Source: Lachnospiraceae bacterium (GTDB lineage Bacteria; Bacillota; Clostridia; Lachnospirales; Lachnospiraceae). Taken from it: a DNA stretch of 64,000 nt. The notes beneath the pieces were generated by a model that saw only the letters and a program-made list of their open reading frames with translations, was not told the origin of the DNA and searched no databases. Shown here piece by piece: positions 30,372 through 40,268 of the stretch (position 1 is its first letter; each line of letters starts with the position of its first letter). Position numbers and translations under genes: made by a program. The DNA lies in assembly GCA_022510685.1 (NCBI GenBank), contig JAFLTA010000003.1, forward strand, positions 44,765 through 108,764, given 5' to 3'.

Positions 30372-30473
30372 AGAGAGCAGATGGGAAGATGGAATCAGGA
30401 GAGAATTAAGGAGTTTTCGTTAGAAGTGGTAGAGGAGCAGATGCGACGCATTTACAGCGTGGTGGCGAAGTGA
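30372..30473 (+). pseudogene. 3'-end remnant of a GT4 glycosyltransferase
   Basis: Encodes 'REQMGRWNQERIKEFSLEVVEEQMRRIYSVVAK*'; 66/69 nt identical to 27689-27757 inside the intact GT4. Confidence 0.85.
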
Positions 30474-30489
30474 TGAAGGTGGAAAAGCA

Positions 30490-31452
30490 ATGAAAACGGT
30501 ACAGATATTGATGTCGACGTATAATGGAGAGAAATATTTGAGAGAGCAAATTGATTCCATCCTAGAGCAGGACTGCGAAGAAAAGGGGATTGCCAAAGTG
30601 AAACTGCTTATCCGGGACGATGGCTCCACGGATAATACCCAACATATACTGAGGGAGTATTCGGAAAAATTTTCAGGGAGGGTAGAGTGGTATCAAGGTG
30701 AAAATAAGGGCGTTATCGGAAGCTTTTTTGATTTGCTGCAAAAATCTGAGATGGATGCAGACTATTTTGGGTTTGCAGACCAAGATGATTTTTGGCTTTC
30801 TGAGAAAATCAGAACAGGTATCGAACACTTAGAGCAGGAGTCGTCTTTATCGCCGAATTTATATTGCTGTCGTTTTACTCCGGTGGATGAACACCTGCAA
30901 GAGTTGAAATCAAATATCCATCGTCCTCCCATGCGTCCAAGTTTTGGGAATGCACTGGTGGAAAATATCGTGGCAGGGTGTACGATTCTGATGAACGGTA
31001 CTTTAAAGGATTTGATTTTGGTGGAACTTCCTAAATATACGGTTATGCATGACTGGTGGTGTTATTTGACGGCAAGCTTTTATGGCAATGTATATTTTGA
31101 TGAGCAGTCATATATTTTGTATCGCCAGCATGGGGAGAATGCGGTGGGAAGTAATGTGAGCAGATGGAAGGAATTTGTGGGGCGGATAAAAAGATATCAG
31201 GGAAACCGTGGTAATATCAGCCACCAGATGGAAGAGTTTTTGAGAATTTATCAGGGGCAGAAGATGGCTTCTGCGATAGAGGAAATGAAATTACAGATAG
31301 ATGAAGAAAAAATACAATTGGCAAAGCAGTTAATAGAAGGGAAAAAGTCAATTAAGACGCGCGTGAAGCTGGTGCAGGGGGGAGAGATATACAGGCAGCG
31401 AAAAACGGACGATCAAATCTTCAAAGTGATCATACTAAAAGGAAGTTATTGA
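30490..31452 (+). CDS. GT2 glycosyltransferase (rhamnosyltransferase-like)
   Basis: 'VQILMSTYNGEKYLREQIDSILEQDC...LLIRDDGSTDNT...YFGFADQDDFWLSEKI...MHDWW'. Confidence 0.92.
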   Translation: MKTVQILMSTYNGEKYLREQIDSILEQDCEEKGIAKVKLLIRDDGSTDNTQHILREYSEKFSGRVEWYQGENKGVIGSFFDLLQKSEMDADYFGFADQDDFWLSEKIRTGIEHLEQESSLSPNLYCCRFTPVDEHLQELKSNIHRPPMRPSFGNALVENIVAGCTILMNGTLKDLILVELPKYTVMHDWWCYLTASFYGNVYFDEQSYILYRQHGENAVGSNVSRWKEFVGRIKRYQGNRGNISHQMEEFLRIYQGQKMASAIEEMKLQIDEEKIQLAKQLIEGKKSIKTRVKLVQGGEIYRQRKTDDQIFKVIILKGSY

Positions 31453-31477
31453 TTGCAGTGATAGGAGTAGATGATTC

Positions 31478-33103
31478 ATGCAGGCATGGAAAAAGATAAT
31501 AAGATATATCAAAGAGTACGGATGGGGATATACTGTTCGGAAGATCCGGAATCGTTTTTTGATAAAATATTATTTGGGAAAGAAATACTATCCGTACAGT
31601 ATTTCGGTGGAAGACAGGGAAAAACAGCAAGAGCTATGTGAACAAAAAAATATTCCGCTGGTGAGTATTATTGTACCGGTATACAATACTCCGGAAAAAT
31701 TCTTTCGGGAAATGTTGGATTCTGTCCTGGATCAAACATATTCTCGGTGGGAATTATGCCTGGCAGATGCCAGTGACAAGGATGAGGCAGGAGAAATTAT
31801 TGCAGAGTACAGCGCAAAGGATTCCAGAATACGATATCATCGCATAAAAGAAAACAGGGGGATTTCAGAAAACAGCAATATGGCATGGAAGATGGCGCAT
31901 GGGAAATATATTGCATTGTTAGATCATGACGATTTGCTTCATCCATCTGCATTATATTATGCAGTCAAAGAAATCATGGAAAAGAATGTGGATTTTGTAT
32001 ATACCGATGAATTATCTTTTATTAAAAAAACATCCGTAGTACAGAGTATCCATTTCAAGTCGGATTTTCACTGGGAAAGTTTTAGAAATACAAATTATAT
32101 TTGTCATTTTTCTGTGTTCCGCAGGGAATTGATGGAAAGAGTGGGAGGGTTTCGCAAAGAATTTGACGGTGCTCAGGACTATGACCTGTTTTTGCGCATG
32201 GCAGAAATAACGGACAAAATTGCTCATATACCGAAGGTTTTATATTACTGGAGACTGCATAGTGGTTCTTCAGCATCGGGATTACAGGCGAAGCCCTATG
32301 TGACAGATGCAGGAAGAAAGGCGTTGGAACAACATATGGAGAGAATGGGGATAGGTGGGGAAGTAGTGGCAAGGACGGAACTGGGACCATATTATCATAT
32401 AAGGTATCAGGTGAATACAGCCACACGGGTATTGGTGTTTGTTGAGGATGCTGCTACGGAGAGCTTCATCAGCCAAACCTTGAAATCCTGTCCATACTCT
32501 GTGTGTATAGAAAGCGGAGAGTTGATGAAAAAAAATCAGGGGATATATGACTGTATTATCCTAGTGAAAAGAGGGTATATCCCTGAAAAAACCGGGTACG
32601 AATGGTTGGAGGAAATATTACAATGTCTGCAGACAGAGGAAAATGAATTGGTGGGAGTGGCAACCTATGATGCGCAGGGCAGATACATCCAGGCAGGTTA
32701 TTGTTTTGATAGGAAATGGGATGAGAAAATACGTCCATTGTATCAGGGGGTTCCTATCAAAGATCCTGCCTATATGAACCGATTATTGTTTCGACAGACT
32801 GTGGATATACTAGACGGTGCCGTGCTGGGAATGTCCCGTGAACTGTTTGAGGTATGGAGAGGGGAAGCAGGAGATAGTATATTTGAACAGAGACAATGGT
32901 TTCGTCTCAGTATGCTTGCCGGAGAAAGAGGGAAAGAGTGTGTCTTGTCTCCGTGTATTCGTTGGAAGTATGTGGATAAAAAGTCGGATGCGATAGAATG
33001 TGACTGGTCGGGCGAGGTGGATATAGGAGAAATGGAGAGAGGCAGCTGCTGTCACCCGGACATGGGTATCTTTGGAAACATGTATTTTTTATGGAAGAAT
33101 TAG
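31478..33103 (+). CDS. GT2 glycosyltransferase with degenerate second domain
   Basis: 'VSIIVPVYNTPEKFFREMLDSVLDQTY...IALLDHDDLLHPSALY'; C-terminal half aligns poorly to the second domain of the 35217 paralog. Confidence 0.88.
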   Translation: MQAWKKIIRYIKEYGWGYTVRKIRNRFLIKYYLGKKYYPYSISVEDREKQQELCEQKNIPLVSIIVPVYNTPEKFFREMLDSVLDQTYSRWELCLADASDKDEAGEIIAEYSAKDSRIRYHRIKENRGISENSNMAWKMAHGKYIALLDHDDLLHPSALYYAVKEIMEKNVDFVYTDELSFIKKTSVVQSIHFKSDFHWESFRNTNYICHFSVFRRELMERVGGFRKEFDGAQDYDLFLRMAEITDKIAHIPKVLYYWRLHSGSSASGLQAKPYVTDAGRKALEQHMERMGIGGEVVARTELGPYYHIRYQVNTATRVLVFVEDAATESFISQTLKSCPYSVCIESGELMKKNQGIYDCIILVKRGYIPEKTGYEWLEEILQCLQTEENELVGVATYDAQGRYIQAGYCFDRKWDEKIRPLYQGVPIKDPAYMNRLLFRQTVDILDGAVLGMSRELFEVWRGEAGDSIFEQRQWFRLSMLAGERGKECVLSPCIRWKYVDKKSDAIECDWSGEVDIGEMERGSCCHPDMGIFGNMYFLWKN

Positions 33104-33207
33104 GAGTAGCCGGTGTCTTGCAATATATCATTGCTTCATATATAATGTTTATGTTTTGCAGAAATGTATAGAATTCCTGTACAAATATGGAAAGTGGGAA
33201 GTAATAT

Positions 33208-33984
33208 ATGAATTTTATAGTCGAAATATATGAATATCGGGAAATGGTTAGTTCACTGGTCAGAAGAGATCTGCGCGGCAGATATAAAGGGTCTTTTTTT
33301 GGTTTTTTGTGGACGTTTATCAATCCACTATTCCAATTGATCATATACACTATCGTATTCTCTTATTTTATGAAAATGGGAATTGATAAGTTTTATATGT
33401 TTCTTTTTGTTGCCCTCGTTCCCTGGATTTTTTTTAATTCCTGCCTGCAGATGGGAGCTACCTGTGTGATAGACAATAAGGAAATGGTAAAAAAAATATA
33501 TTTTCCGAGGATGGTATTGCCACTGTCCTATGTACTTAGCAATTTTATCAATATGCTGTTCTGCTTTGTAGTCATTTTTGCTGTCATTTTTGTTACAGGA
33601 TTTGGGGTAAATATAGTGGCATTGTTATACTTGCCGATTACCATGCTGGTAGAATTAATCCTGGCAATAGGGATTATATTAATTACCTCTGCCTGTACTG
33701 TTTTTGTCAGAGATTTGCAGCATGTGTTAAGCATTGTAGGATTAGGATGGATGTATTTGACACCGGTTATTTATCCGGAAAGTATGATTCCGGATGATTT
33801 TCGTATAATCTTTCAGTTGAATCCTATGCTTCCCATCGTCAGAGCGTACAGAGATATTTTATATTACAAGAGACAGCCACAGATTTCTACATTGTTACAG
33901 GCTGCATTGATGGGAATTGCTCTGGTAATCGTGGGAATTATTGTTTTTAATCATTTACAGAAAAAATTCGTGGAGGAACTATAA
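33208..33984 (+). CDS. ABC transporter permease, polysaccharide export (Wzm/TagG-like)
   Basis: 'VSSLVRRDLRGRYKGSFFGFLWTFINPLFQLIIYTIVFSYFM...LNPMLPIVRAYRDILYYKRQPQ'. Confidence 0.93.
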   Translation: MNFIVEIYEYREMVSSLVRRDLRGRYKGSFFGFLWTFINPLFQLIIYTIVFSYFMKMGIDKFYMFLFVALVPWIFFNSCLQMGATCVIDNKEMVKKIYFPRMVLPLSYVLSNFINMLFCFVVIFAVIFVTGFGVNIVALLYLPITMLVELILAIGIILITSACTVFVRDLQHVLSIVGLGWMYLTPVIYPESMIPDDFRIIFQLNPMLPIVRAYRDILYYKRQPQISTLLQAALMGIALVIVGIIVFNHLQKKFVEEL

Positions 33985-35216
33985 TGAAAAAACAAGATGC
34001 TATCATTGTGGAGGACATAAAAAAATTTTTCAAAGTGTATCCTGACAAAAATAACAGCATCAAAGAAAAAGTGCTTTTTTTCAACAGAAACCGCTATGAG
34101 AAAAGGTGGGTGTTGGAGGGAGTTAGTTTTTCCATAGAAAAGGGTGAAGCTGTTGGCTTGATTGGAAAAAACGGTTGTGGTAAGAGTACATTATTGAAAC
34201 TGATCAATAAAATTATTTATCCTACATCAGGTAAGATAACAGTCAATGGCAGAATATCCAGCTTGCTTGAGTTGGGCGCCGGATTCCACCCGGATATGAG
34301 CGGCAGGGAGAATATTTATATCAATGCCTCTATTTTTGGTTTGACGAAGAGGCAGATTGACGAGAAGCTGGAGGAGATTATTTCTTTTTCCGAATTGGGT
34401 AATGATATAGAAAATCCGGTGCGGACGTACTCTTCCGGTATGTATATGCGGTTGGCTTTTTCCGTGGCAATCAACGTGGAGGCAGATATTTTACTGATAG
34501 ACGAAATTTTAGCAGTGGGGGATGTAAGCTTTCAAAAGAAGTGTTTTGAAAAGTTGCTGGAACTCAAACAATCAGGCACTACCATAATCATGGTATCGCA
34601 TTCGTTAGATCAAATTCAAAAGATTTGTGATAAATCCATATGGATAGAGAGTGGACAAGTCAAAGAGAATAATCACTCCAAAGATGTGATTGGTCACTAT
34701 CTGAAGCATATGGAGCGGGAGCGTCAAGAACGGTTGAAAGAGTCAGAAGGTGAGGAGCACCAGGAGATAAAAAATACGTTTAATGGGCGTAAAGTGCTGC
34801 GTTCGGGGAATGGTGATGTTTACTTTACCGGTGTATTACTCTATAATGAATCGAAAGAGGAGAGGATATTCTCTACGGGAGAATATATGCGAGTTGAATA
34901 TACCTTTGAGAATAAAAAAAATATAGATAATGTTATGTTTTCACTGCGTATATACAAAGACGACAATACAAATTGTTTTGCCAGTAATACACTGATAGAA
35001 AATGAATGCATGGAGAGAATAATAGAGAAAAAGAAATTAATTGTTGAATTTCCGGCATTGGAGTTGTTGCCCGGGAATTATATGCTGGATGTAGATGTTC
35101 TGGATTTTAGTGGGGAGTTGATGGATAGCATTCACGATACTATCCGTTTTTCTGTGCAGTATGACAAACCGAAATCCGGAATTTGTAATATGAAATCAGT
35201 ATGGAGAGTTGAATAA
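33984..35216 (+). CDS. ABC transporter ATPase, polysaccharide export (Wzt/TagH-like) with C-terminal Wzt_C-type domain
   Basis: 'GLIGKNGCGKSTLLKLINKII', 'YSSGMYMRLAFSVAINVEADILLIDEILAVGDVSFQKKC', beta-rich C-terminal extension. Confidence 0.93.
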   Translation: MKKQDAIIVEDIKKFFKVYPDKNNSIKEKVLFFNRNRYEKRWVLEGVSFSIEKGEAVGLIGKNGCGKSTLLKLINKIIYPTSGKITVNGRISSLLELGAGFHPDMSGRENIYINASIFGLTKRQIDEKLEEIISFSELGNDIENPVRTYSSGMYMRLAFSVAINVEADILLIDEILAVGDVSFQKKCFEKLLELKQSGTTIIMVSHSLDQIQKICDKSIWIESGQVKENNHSKDVIGHYLKHMERERQERLKESEGEEHQEIKNTFNGRKVLRSGNGDVYFTGVLLYNESKEERIFSTGEYMRVEYTFENKKNIDNVMFSLRIYKDDNTNCFASNTLIENECMERIIEKKKLIVEFPALELLPGNYMLDVDVLDFSGELMDSIHDTIRFSVQYDKPKSGICNMKSVWRVE

Positions 35217-37190
35217 ATGGATGCAAAAAAGGAAGAACTATCAAAGATACATGGTTGGGCGAGAAAAAGCAGACTATTGGCACCCTTTCGTGAGGTATAC
35301 GCTATTATTATCAGGTGCAGAAAAATAGGAGTGAGAGAGGGGTTAAAGATTGCTGTACAGGATTTTTCGGGCAGACTGCGAGATAGAGTGATATTTTTGC
35401 TCCATAAAATCCAGGTATTGCTGTTGGGAATACTATACAGAATTCGATATGTGTTTCATAAGGTAAGGTTTTTATTTTCCCGGATTCATTCGGGATATGG
35501 ACTTCTCTATGACATGAAACGGATTTTTTTTGCTGTCGTCAGGAGGACATCACAGGTAAATTACAGCAGAAAAATTTCTCTGAGCAAGGGAGAAAGGAAG
35601 TTTCAACAGGGAGAAAGTTATGATGAAAAAATAACATTTAGTATATTGGTGCCACTGTACAATACTCCGGAAATTTTTTTGAGGGAAATGATAGAGTCGG
35701 TGAAACGTCAAACATATGCTGACTGGCAGTTGTGTCTGGCAGATGGGAGTGACGCGGAGCACAGCTATGTGGGTAAAGTGGTAAAGGAGTATTCAGCAGA
35801 AGATGACAGGATTTTATATCAAGTGTTGGAGAATAATGGAGGAATATCTGACAATACAAATGCCTGTTTAGATATGGCGACAGGAGAGTATATTGTACTG
35901 TTTGATCATGACGATATTCTGCATGAGGCGGCATTGTATGAATTGCGGAGGGCAGTTGATGAAAGGCAGGCAGATTTTATCTACACAGATGAAGCAATCT
36001 TTTCAAAAGAGTTTTCAAAGCCGGACAGTTACCATTTTAAAACGGATTTTGCAATTGATGATATCCGCTCCAATAATTATATTTGTCATATTACCTGCTT
36101 TTCCAAAAAATTATTGCAACAGGTTGGTGGTTTGAATAAAGAGTTTGATGGCAGTCAGGATTTTGATCTGGTGCTGCGGTTGACGGAAAAGGCACATAAT
36201 ATTGTACACATTCCAAAGGTGTTGTATTTTTGGAGATGCCATGAGGATTCCGTGGCGTCTGATATCTCTGCTAAGGAATACTGTATTGATGCAGGGAGAA
36301 GGGCAGTGGAAGCACATTTACAGCGTATGGGAATTGAGGGGACGGTATGTTCTTCGGAGGCTTATCCGGTAATCTACCGTGTCTCCTATAAATTGCGGGA
36401 ACAACCCATGGTGTCCATCATTATATGGGAGAATTACGGAGCAAGTTATCACAAGTATATAAAGCGGGCGAAGGAAACAGAGAAGGATAGTAAAATGCAC
36501 ACGAAAAAGTGCATAGAAAGTGTGCAAAAGCACACAAATTATGCCAATTATGAAGTGCTGACCTGTGGTTTATATGAGAGTCGCAATGAGGTGGCTAAAA
36601 AGGCACAGGGAAAATATCTATTATTTTTGGACAATTCCTGTAGATGCTCCAAAAAAGATTGGCTGGACGAGATGTTAGCGGTGGTTCAACGTCAGGATGT
36701 GGGAGCTGTAGGGGCAAAGGTTGTCTATAGAAATGACACAATCCGAGATGTGGGAATCACGCTCGGGCTGGGTTTCAACCAGATAGGTGGAAACAGTTTT
36801 TTTCGGGTAAATGCAGACAATTTAGGTTTTATGGGGAATATGTATTTTGCCCACAATGTCTCTGCCCTGTGTGATAGTTGTTTGATGATAGAAAAGCAAC
36901 TGTTTATTGAGGCAGGAGGGTTTGAAGAGAACTATCCCAGTTGGTATGCGGGGATTGATTTGTCTTTGAAAGTCAGAAAGCTGGGGCAACTGAATGTGGT
37001 TAATCCTTACGCAGAGGTGATTTTTGATTATCAGGAAATCAACCGCGATATGGTGGGAAACTATCGTGGCATGAAAAAATATAATACAGATATTAAAGCG
37101 AAATGGGGAGAATATCTGAATGTGGATGACCCCTATTACAATGCGAATTTGACAAGAGTAACAGGCGATTATGCAATACGGCGCTGGTAG
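35217..37190 (+). CDS. Large GT2 glycosyltransferase, two GT-A-like domains (second degenerate)
   Basis: 'FSILVPLYNTPEIFLREMIESVKRQTYADWQLCLADGSD...IVLFDHDDILHEAALYEL'; second half 'VLTCGLYESRNEVAKKAQGKYLLFLDNSCRCSKKDWLDEM'. Confidence 0.9.
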   Translation: MDAKKEELSKIHGWARKSRLLAPFREVYAIIIRCRKIGVREGLKIAVQDFSGRLRDRVIFLLHKIQVLLLGILYRIRYVFHKVRFLFSRIHSGYGLLYDMKRIFFAVVRRTSQVNYSRKISLSKGERKFQQGESYDEKITFSILVPLYNTPEIFLREMIESVKRQTYADWQLCLADGSDAEHSYVGKVVKEYSAEDDRILYQVLENNGGISDNTNACLDMATGEYIVLFDHDDILHEAALYELRRAVDERQADFIYTDEAIFSKEFSKPDSYHFKTDFAIDDIRSNNYICHITCFSKKLLQQVGGLNKEFDGSQDFDLVLRLTEKAHNIVHIPKVLYFWRCHEDSVASDISAKEYCIDAGRRAVEAHLQRMGIEGTVCSSEAYPVIYRVSYKLREQPMVSIIIWENYGASYHKYIKRAKETEKDSKMHTKKCIESVQKHTNYANYEVLTCGLYESRNEVAKKAQGKYLLFLDNSCRCSKKDWLDEMLAVVQRQDVGAVGAKVVYRNDTIRDVGITLGLGFNQIGGNSFFRVNADNLGFMGNMYFAHNVSALCDSCLMIEKQLFIEAGGFEENYPSWYAGIDLSLKVRKLGQLNVVNPYAEVIFDYQEINRDMVGNYRGMKKYNTDIKAKWGEYLNVDDPYYNANLTRVTGDYAIRRW

Positions 37191-37209
37191 ATTCGGGAGG
37201 AACGCAAAG

Positions 37210-40200
37210 ATGAAAAACGGGAAATTCAGAAAGAAACATCGCAATTTTTCTGTAGATAAAAAGAGAGGTATACTGGCAGTTCTGCTTTTGGTAGTTGCAG
37301 TGGAAATATTCATTTTTCACTATATGAACCCGATGATGCAAAGTGAGACTACGAATTCTGTCCCCAATCAAACAGTAGTGGGTCCTGTCTTTCAAAATAC
37401 TGAATTGAAACAGAGATTTGCACTTCCGGAGAAAAATATGGAATTGCAGAGTATTCAGATAATGTTTGCCACGTATAATGATACGGTTGTTACAAAGGGA
37501 TTTCATTTTTCTTTATATGATGCCACTAATGACAACTTGTTATATGAAGAGGATATCTTGCGGGAGAGGCTGTCCGATAACCAGTATGTTGCGATTTCTC
37601 TGGACAATATTAATACTTCGGAGAATCAATTTTACTATGTGTTGCGGGGGGCAGATGAATTTGATGGAATCGCCATTCCGGCAACAGTCTGGACTACAGA
37701 TTCCGATGGACTTTCCGAATCTCTGGAGATCAATGGGGAGGAAAATGGAAAGGTAATCAATACCATATACACATATCAGTATGAAGAAAATTCTGGGTAT
37801 TTTATCCTTGTGCTTGAGGTCTTGCTTGTGATGTTATCGGTGTTTATAACGATTCCTGAGATAAAAAATTGTTCTGTTCGGGTGGCAGCAAGTGTGATAT
37901 GCTTTGTGGCTAATGCAGCACTGGTAGTTTCACTTGGTAGACAATTAGCTGGATTGGGGTCGGGAGCAGGTCTTTCCGTATGGGTGGTCGCTACCATGTT
38001 GATTATGATGATAGCCATGGTTGCTTATGCGACATATGGCCGTATTTCCTTGTACGGTCATCAGGGGAAAAAAGATTTTCTGAGAAGATTTTTAGTGATT
38101 TATTTACCTATCGCTATGTTTGCTATAATTTATGTCAATGCAAGTTATATCAATCCCAATGAATTTATCAGGTATCAATGGTCGGAGGGAACTGTGGTTA
38201 CAGAAGTTACAGGATACACAGAAAACGATGGAGTTTATCAATATAACAGTGAGCAAGAATGTTTTCTTACTTTGGTGGGAGGAGAGGATGTCAATAAAGT
38301 TCTTTTGGAGTTGAATACAGTTGCAGACAGAGACATTTCTATCTCATACAGGGCAATCAGTGAAAACAGCATATCCAGTGAGAAAAAGGAGGTTATTTGG
38401 AAAAAGGGAATGCTCTCTGTGGCATTGGACGTTGCACAGAAGGATTGTGCTGGGATACAAGTGTCTATTCCAGCGGATTTTTCTATGGACACATTGTATT
38501 ATATAAATGAAAGAGAAAAAGAAACCAGCCGTGCCGTAATGCATTTGGAGGCACAGATGATTTTGATTGCCATAGTTCTAGGGTTCTTGGTTTCCAGCTT
38601 TGGGAAATGTTTTTCAGGAATGTGTTTGGAACGCCTGGGACAAACCAAACATTGGCTAGGTAATAATAGAAAGAAAATACTACGATTTTTTGTAATACTG
38701 TTTGTATTCTCTCTGACAGGGTTAGGCGTGTTGAAAATCCTCGTTGTGGGGAATATCTGTGACTGGACAGTAAAATCTGTACTATATTGCATTTTAACAT
38801 CTTGGCTAATCGCAACTTTTGCGTTCTTGAATAAATATTTTGTTTATAAGACAGAGATCATTGGTTTTATCATTATCCTTTTGGCGGGAAGTCTATTTGC
38901 ATTGATTGCACCGGGTAATGTGGGGCTGTCCTGGGATGATCAGGATCATTATAATTTTTCATGCAGAGCATCAAATGTTGGTAATGATTTTAGGGCGTAT
39001 TCTGACAGCATTGTTTGTGAGTATGTCTTTATTCCGAGAGGAAACTACGATCGAGGGATGCAGGAAAGCAGTTATGTAATCATAGATACTCTGGAACAGG
39101 AAGGGTGTTACGAGCCAAATCAAGACGTGGCATGGAATAATTTGACCTCATGGGTTCCCTATATTCCCAGTGCTTTGGGAGTCGCGGTGGCAAGGGGGTT
39201 AGGAATGCCCTATCATATGCAGCTCATCAGCGGGCGTTGGATGAATGTGTGGCTTTTAGCTATTTTATGTTTCTTTGCTATGCGCAAATTGGGAAACGGA
39301 AAGATAGTTGTTCTCTTAGTAGCATTGATTCCCACGAATATTTTCATTGCTTCCAATTATACCTATGACACCTGGCTGACGGGATGGTCTATTTTGGGGA
39401 TTTCCCTCTTTATGGGAGAGCTGCAGGAACGGGACAAGAAAATTACGGTGAAGACCATGATTGCTATCGCAGGCTCTATGTGCCTGGCAGTTATACCCAA
39501 AATGGTATATTTTCCCCTTACGTTGATGGTTTTGTTTATGCCGAAGCATAAATTCAAATCGAAGGAGCAACAGTACGGATATTATGCGATGATAATCGGC
39601 GTGATGTTGCTGCCTTTTTTGGTCTTATATTTTAGCACCTTTGGGAGCAGTGGAGGTGCAAGTTCCCTTGGGGATGGGGATAAACGAGGTGGTGAGGCTG
39701 TAAGTGCCAACACTCAACTGGAGTATATCAAAAATAATTTTGGGGCATTTGCAAAGACAATATATACATTCTTACTGGGTTATCTAAACCCATTGGAAAA
39801 TGGGGGCGGTTATCTCACTTCTTTTGCCTACGTAGCGGAGAAATCAAGGGTATCGTATCGTGTTGTTTTATGTGTGATGGTAGCCGGGAGTTTCTTCCAC
39901 CATGAAGATGATGCCAGAATACCTTGGTGGTATCGGGCAGGTACACTGTGTGTATATGTCGGCGTGGGAATTATTTGTTCTGTGTCAATGTATATCATGT
40001 TTACACCGGTGGGTGCCACGTGGGTTGCAGGATGTCAGTCAAGATATCTGCTGCCGGCAGTTTTCCCCACAGTATACGTCTTAACCAGAATTCCTGTTCA
40101 ATGGAAACTAAAGACCTTTATGGATGAAAAAGGTTTGACAAGATTAGTAGATATGATATTAGTAGGAATTATGTTATATGCAGGGATGATTGCGGTGTGG

Positions 40201-40224
40201 GATGCCTATGTCATGCGTTATTGA
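37210..40224 (+). CDS. DUF2142-type polytopic membrane protein with extra N-terminal module
   Basis: Polytopic; 'GNVGLSWDDQDHYNFSCRASN', 'SGRWMNVWLLAILCFFAMRKL', 'SQYLL'-like C-terminal 'CQSRYLLPAVFPTVYVL'; N-terminal ~280 aa shared with 40269 region. Confidence 0.75.
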   Translation: MKNGKFRKKHRNFSVDKKRGILAVLLLVVAVEIFIFHYMNPMMQSETTNSVPNQTVVGPVFQNTELKQRFALPEKNMELQSIQIMFATYNDTVVTKGFHFSLYDATNDNLLYEEDILRERLSDNQYVAISLDNINTSENQFYYVLRGADEFDGIAIPATVWTTDSDGLSESLEINGEENGKVINTIYTYQYEENSGYFILVLEVLLVMLSVFITIPEIKNCSVRVAASVICFVANAALVVSLGRQLAGLGSGAGLSVWVVATMLIMMIAMVAYATYGRISLYGHQGKKDFLRRFLVIYLPIAMFAIIYVNASYINPNEFIRYQWSEGTVVTEVTGYTENDGVYQYNSEQECFLTLVGGEDVNKVLLELNTVADRDISISYRAISENSISSEKKEVIWKKGMLSVALDVAQKDCAGIQVSIPADFSMDTLYYINEREKETSRAVMHLEAQMILIAIVLGFLVSSFGKCFSGMCLERLGQTKHWLGNNRKKILRFFVILFVFSLTGLGVLKILVVGNICDWTVKSVLYCILTSWLIATFAFLNKYFVYKTEIIGFIIILLAGSLFALIAPGNVGLSWDDQDHYNFSCRASNVGNDFRAYSDSIVCEYVFIPRGNYDRGMQESSYVIIDTLEQEGCYEPNQDVAWNNLTSWVPYIPSALGVAVARGLGMPYHMQLISGRWMNVWLLAILCFFAMRKLGNGKIVVLLVALIPTNIFIASNYTYDTWLTGWSILGISLFMGELQERDKKITVKTMIAIAGSMCLAVIPKMVYFPLTLMVLFMPKHKFKSKEQQYGYYAMIIGVMLLPFLVLYFSTFGSSGGASSLGDGDKRGGEAVSANTQLEYIKNNFGAFAKTIYTFLLGYLNPLENGGGYLTSFAYVAEKSRVSYRVVLCVMVAGSFFHHEDDARIPWWYRAGTLCVYVGVGIICSVSMYIMFTPVGATWVAGCQSRYLLPAVFPTVYVLTRIPVQWKLKTFMDEKGLTRLVDMILVGIMLYAGMIAVWDAYVMRY

Positions 40225-40268
40225 TATGGGCAGATGATTTAACGGAGATTGCAAACAGGAGGGAAAGG

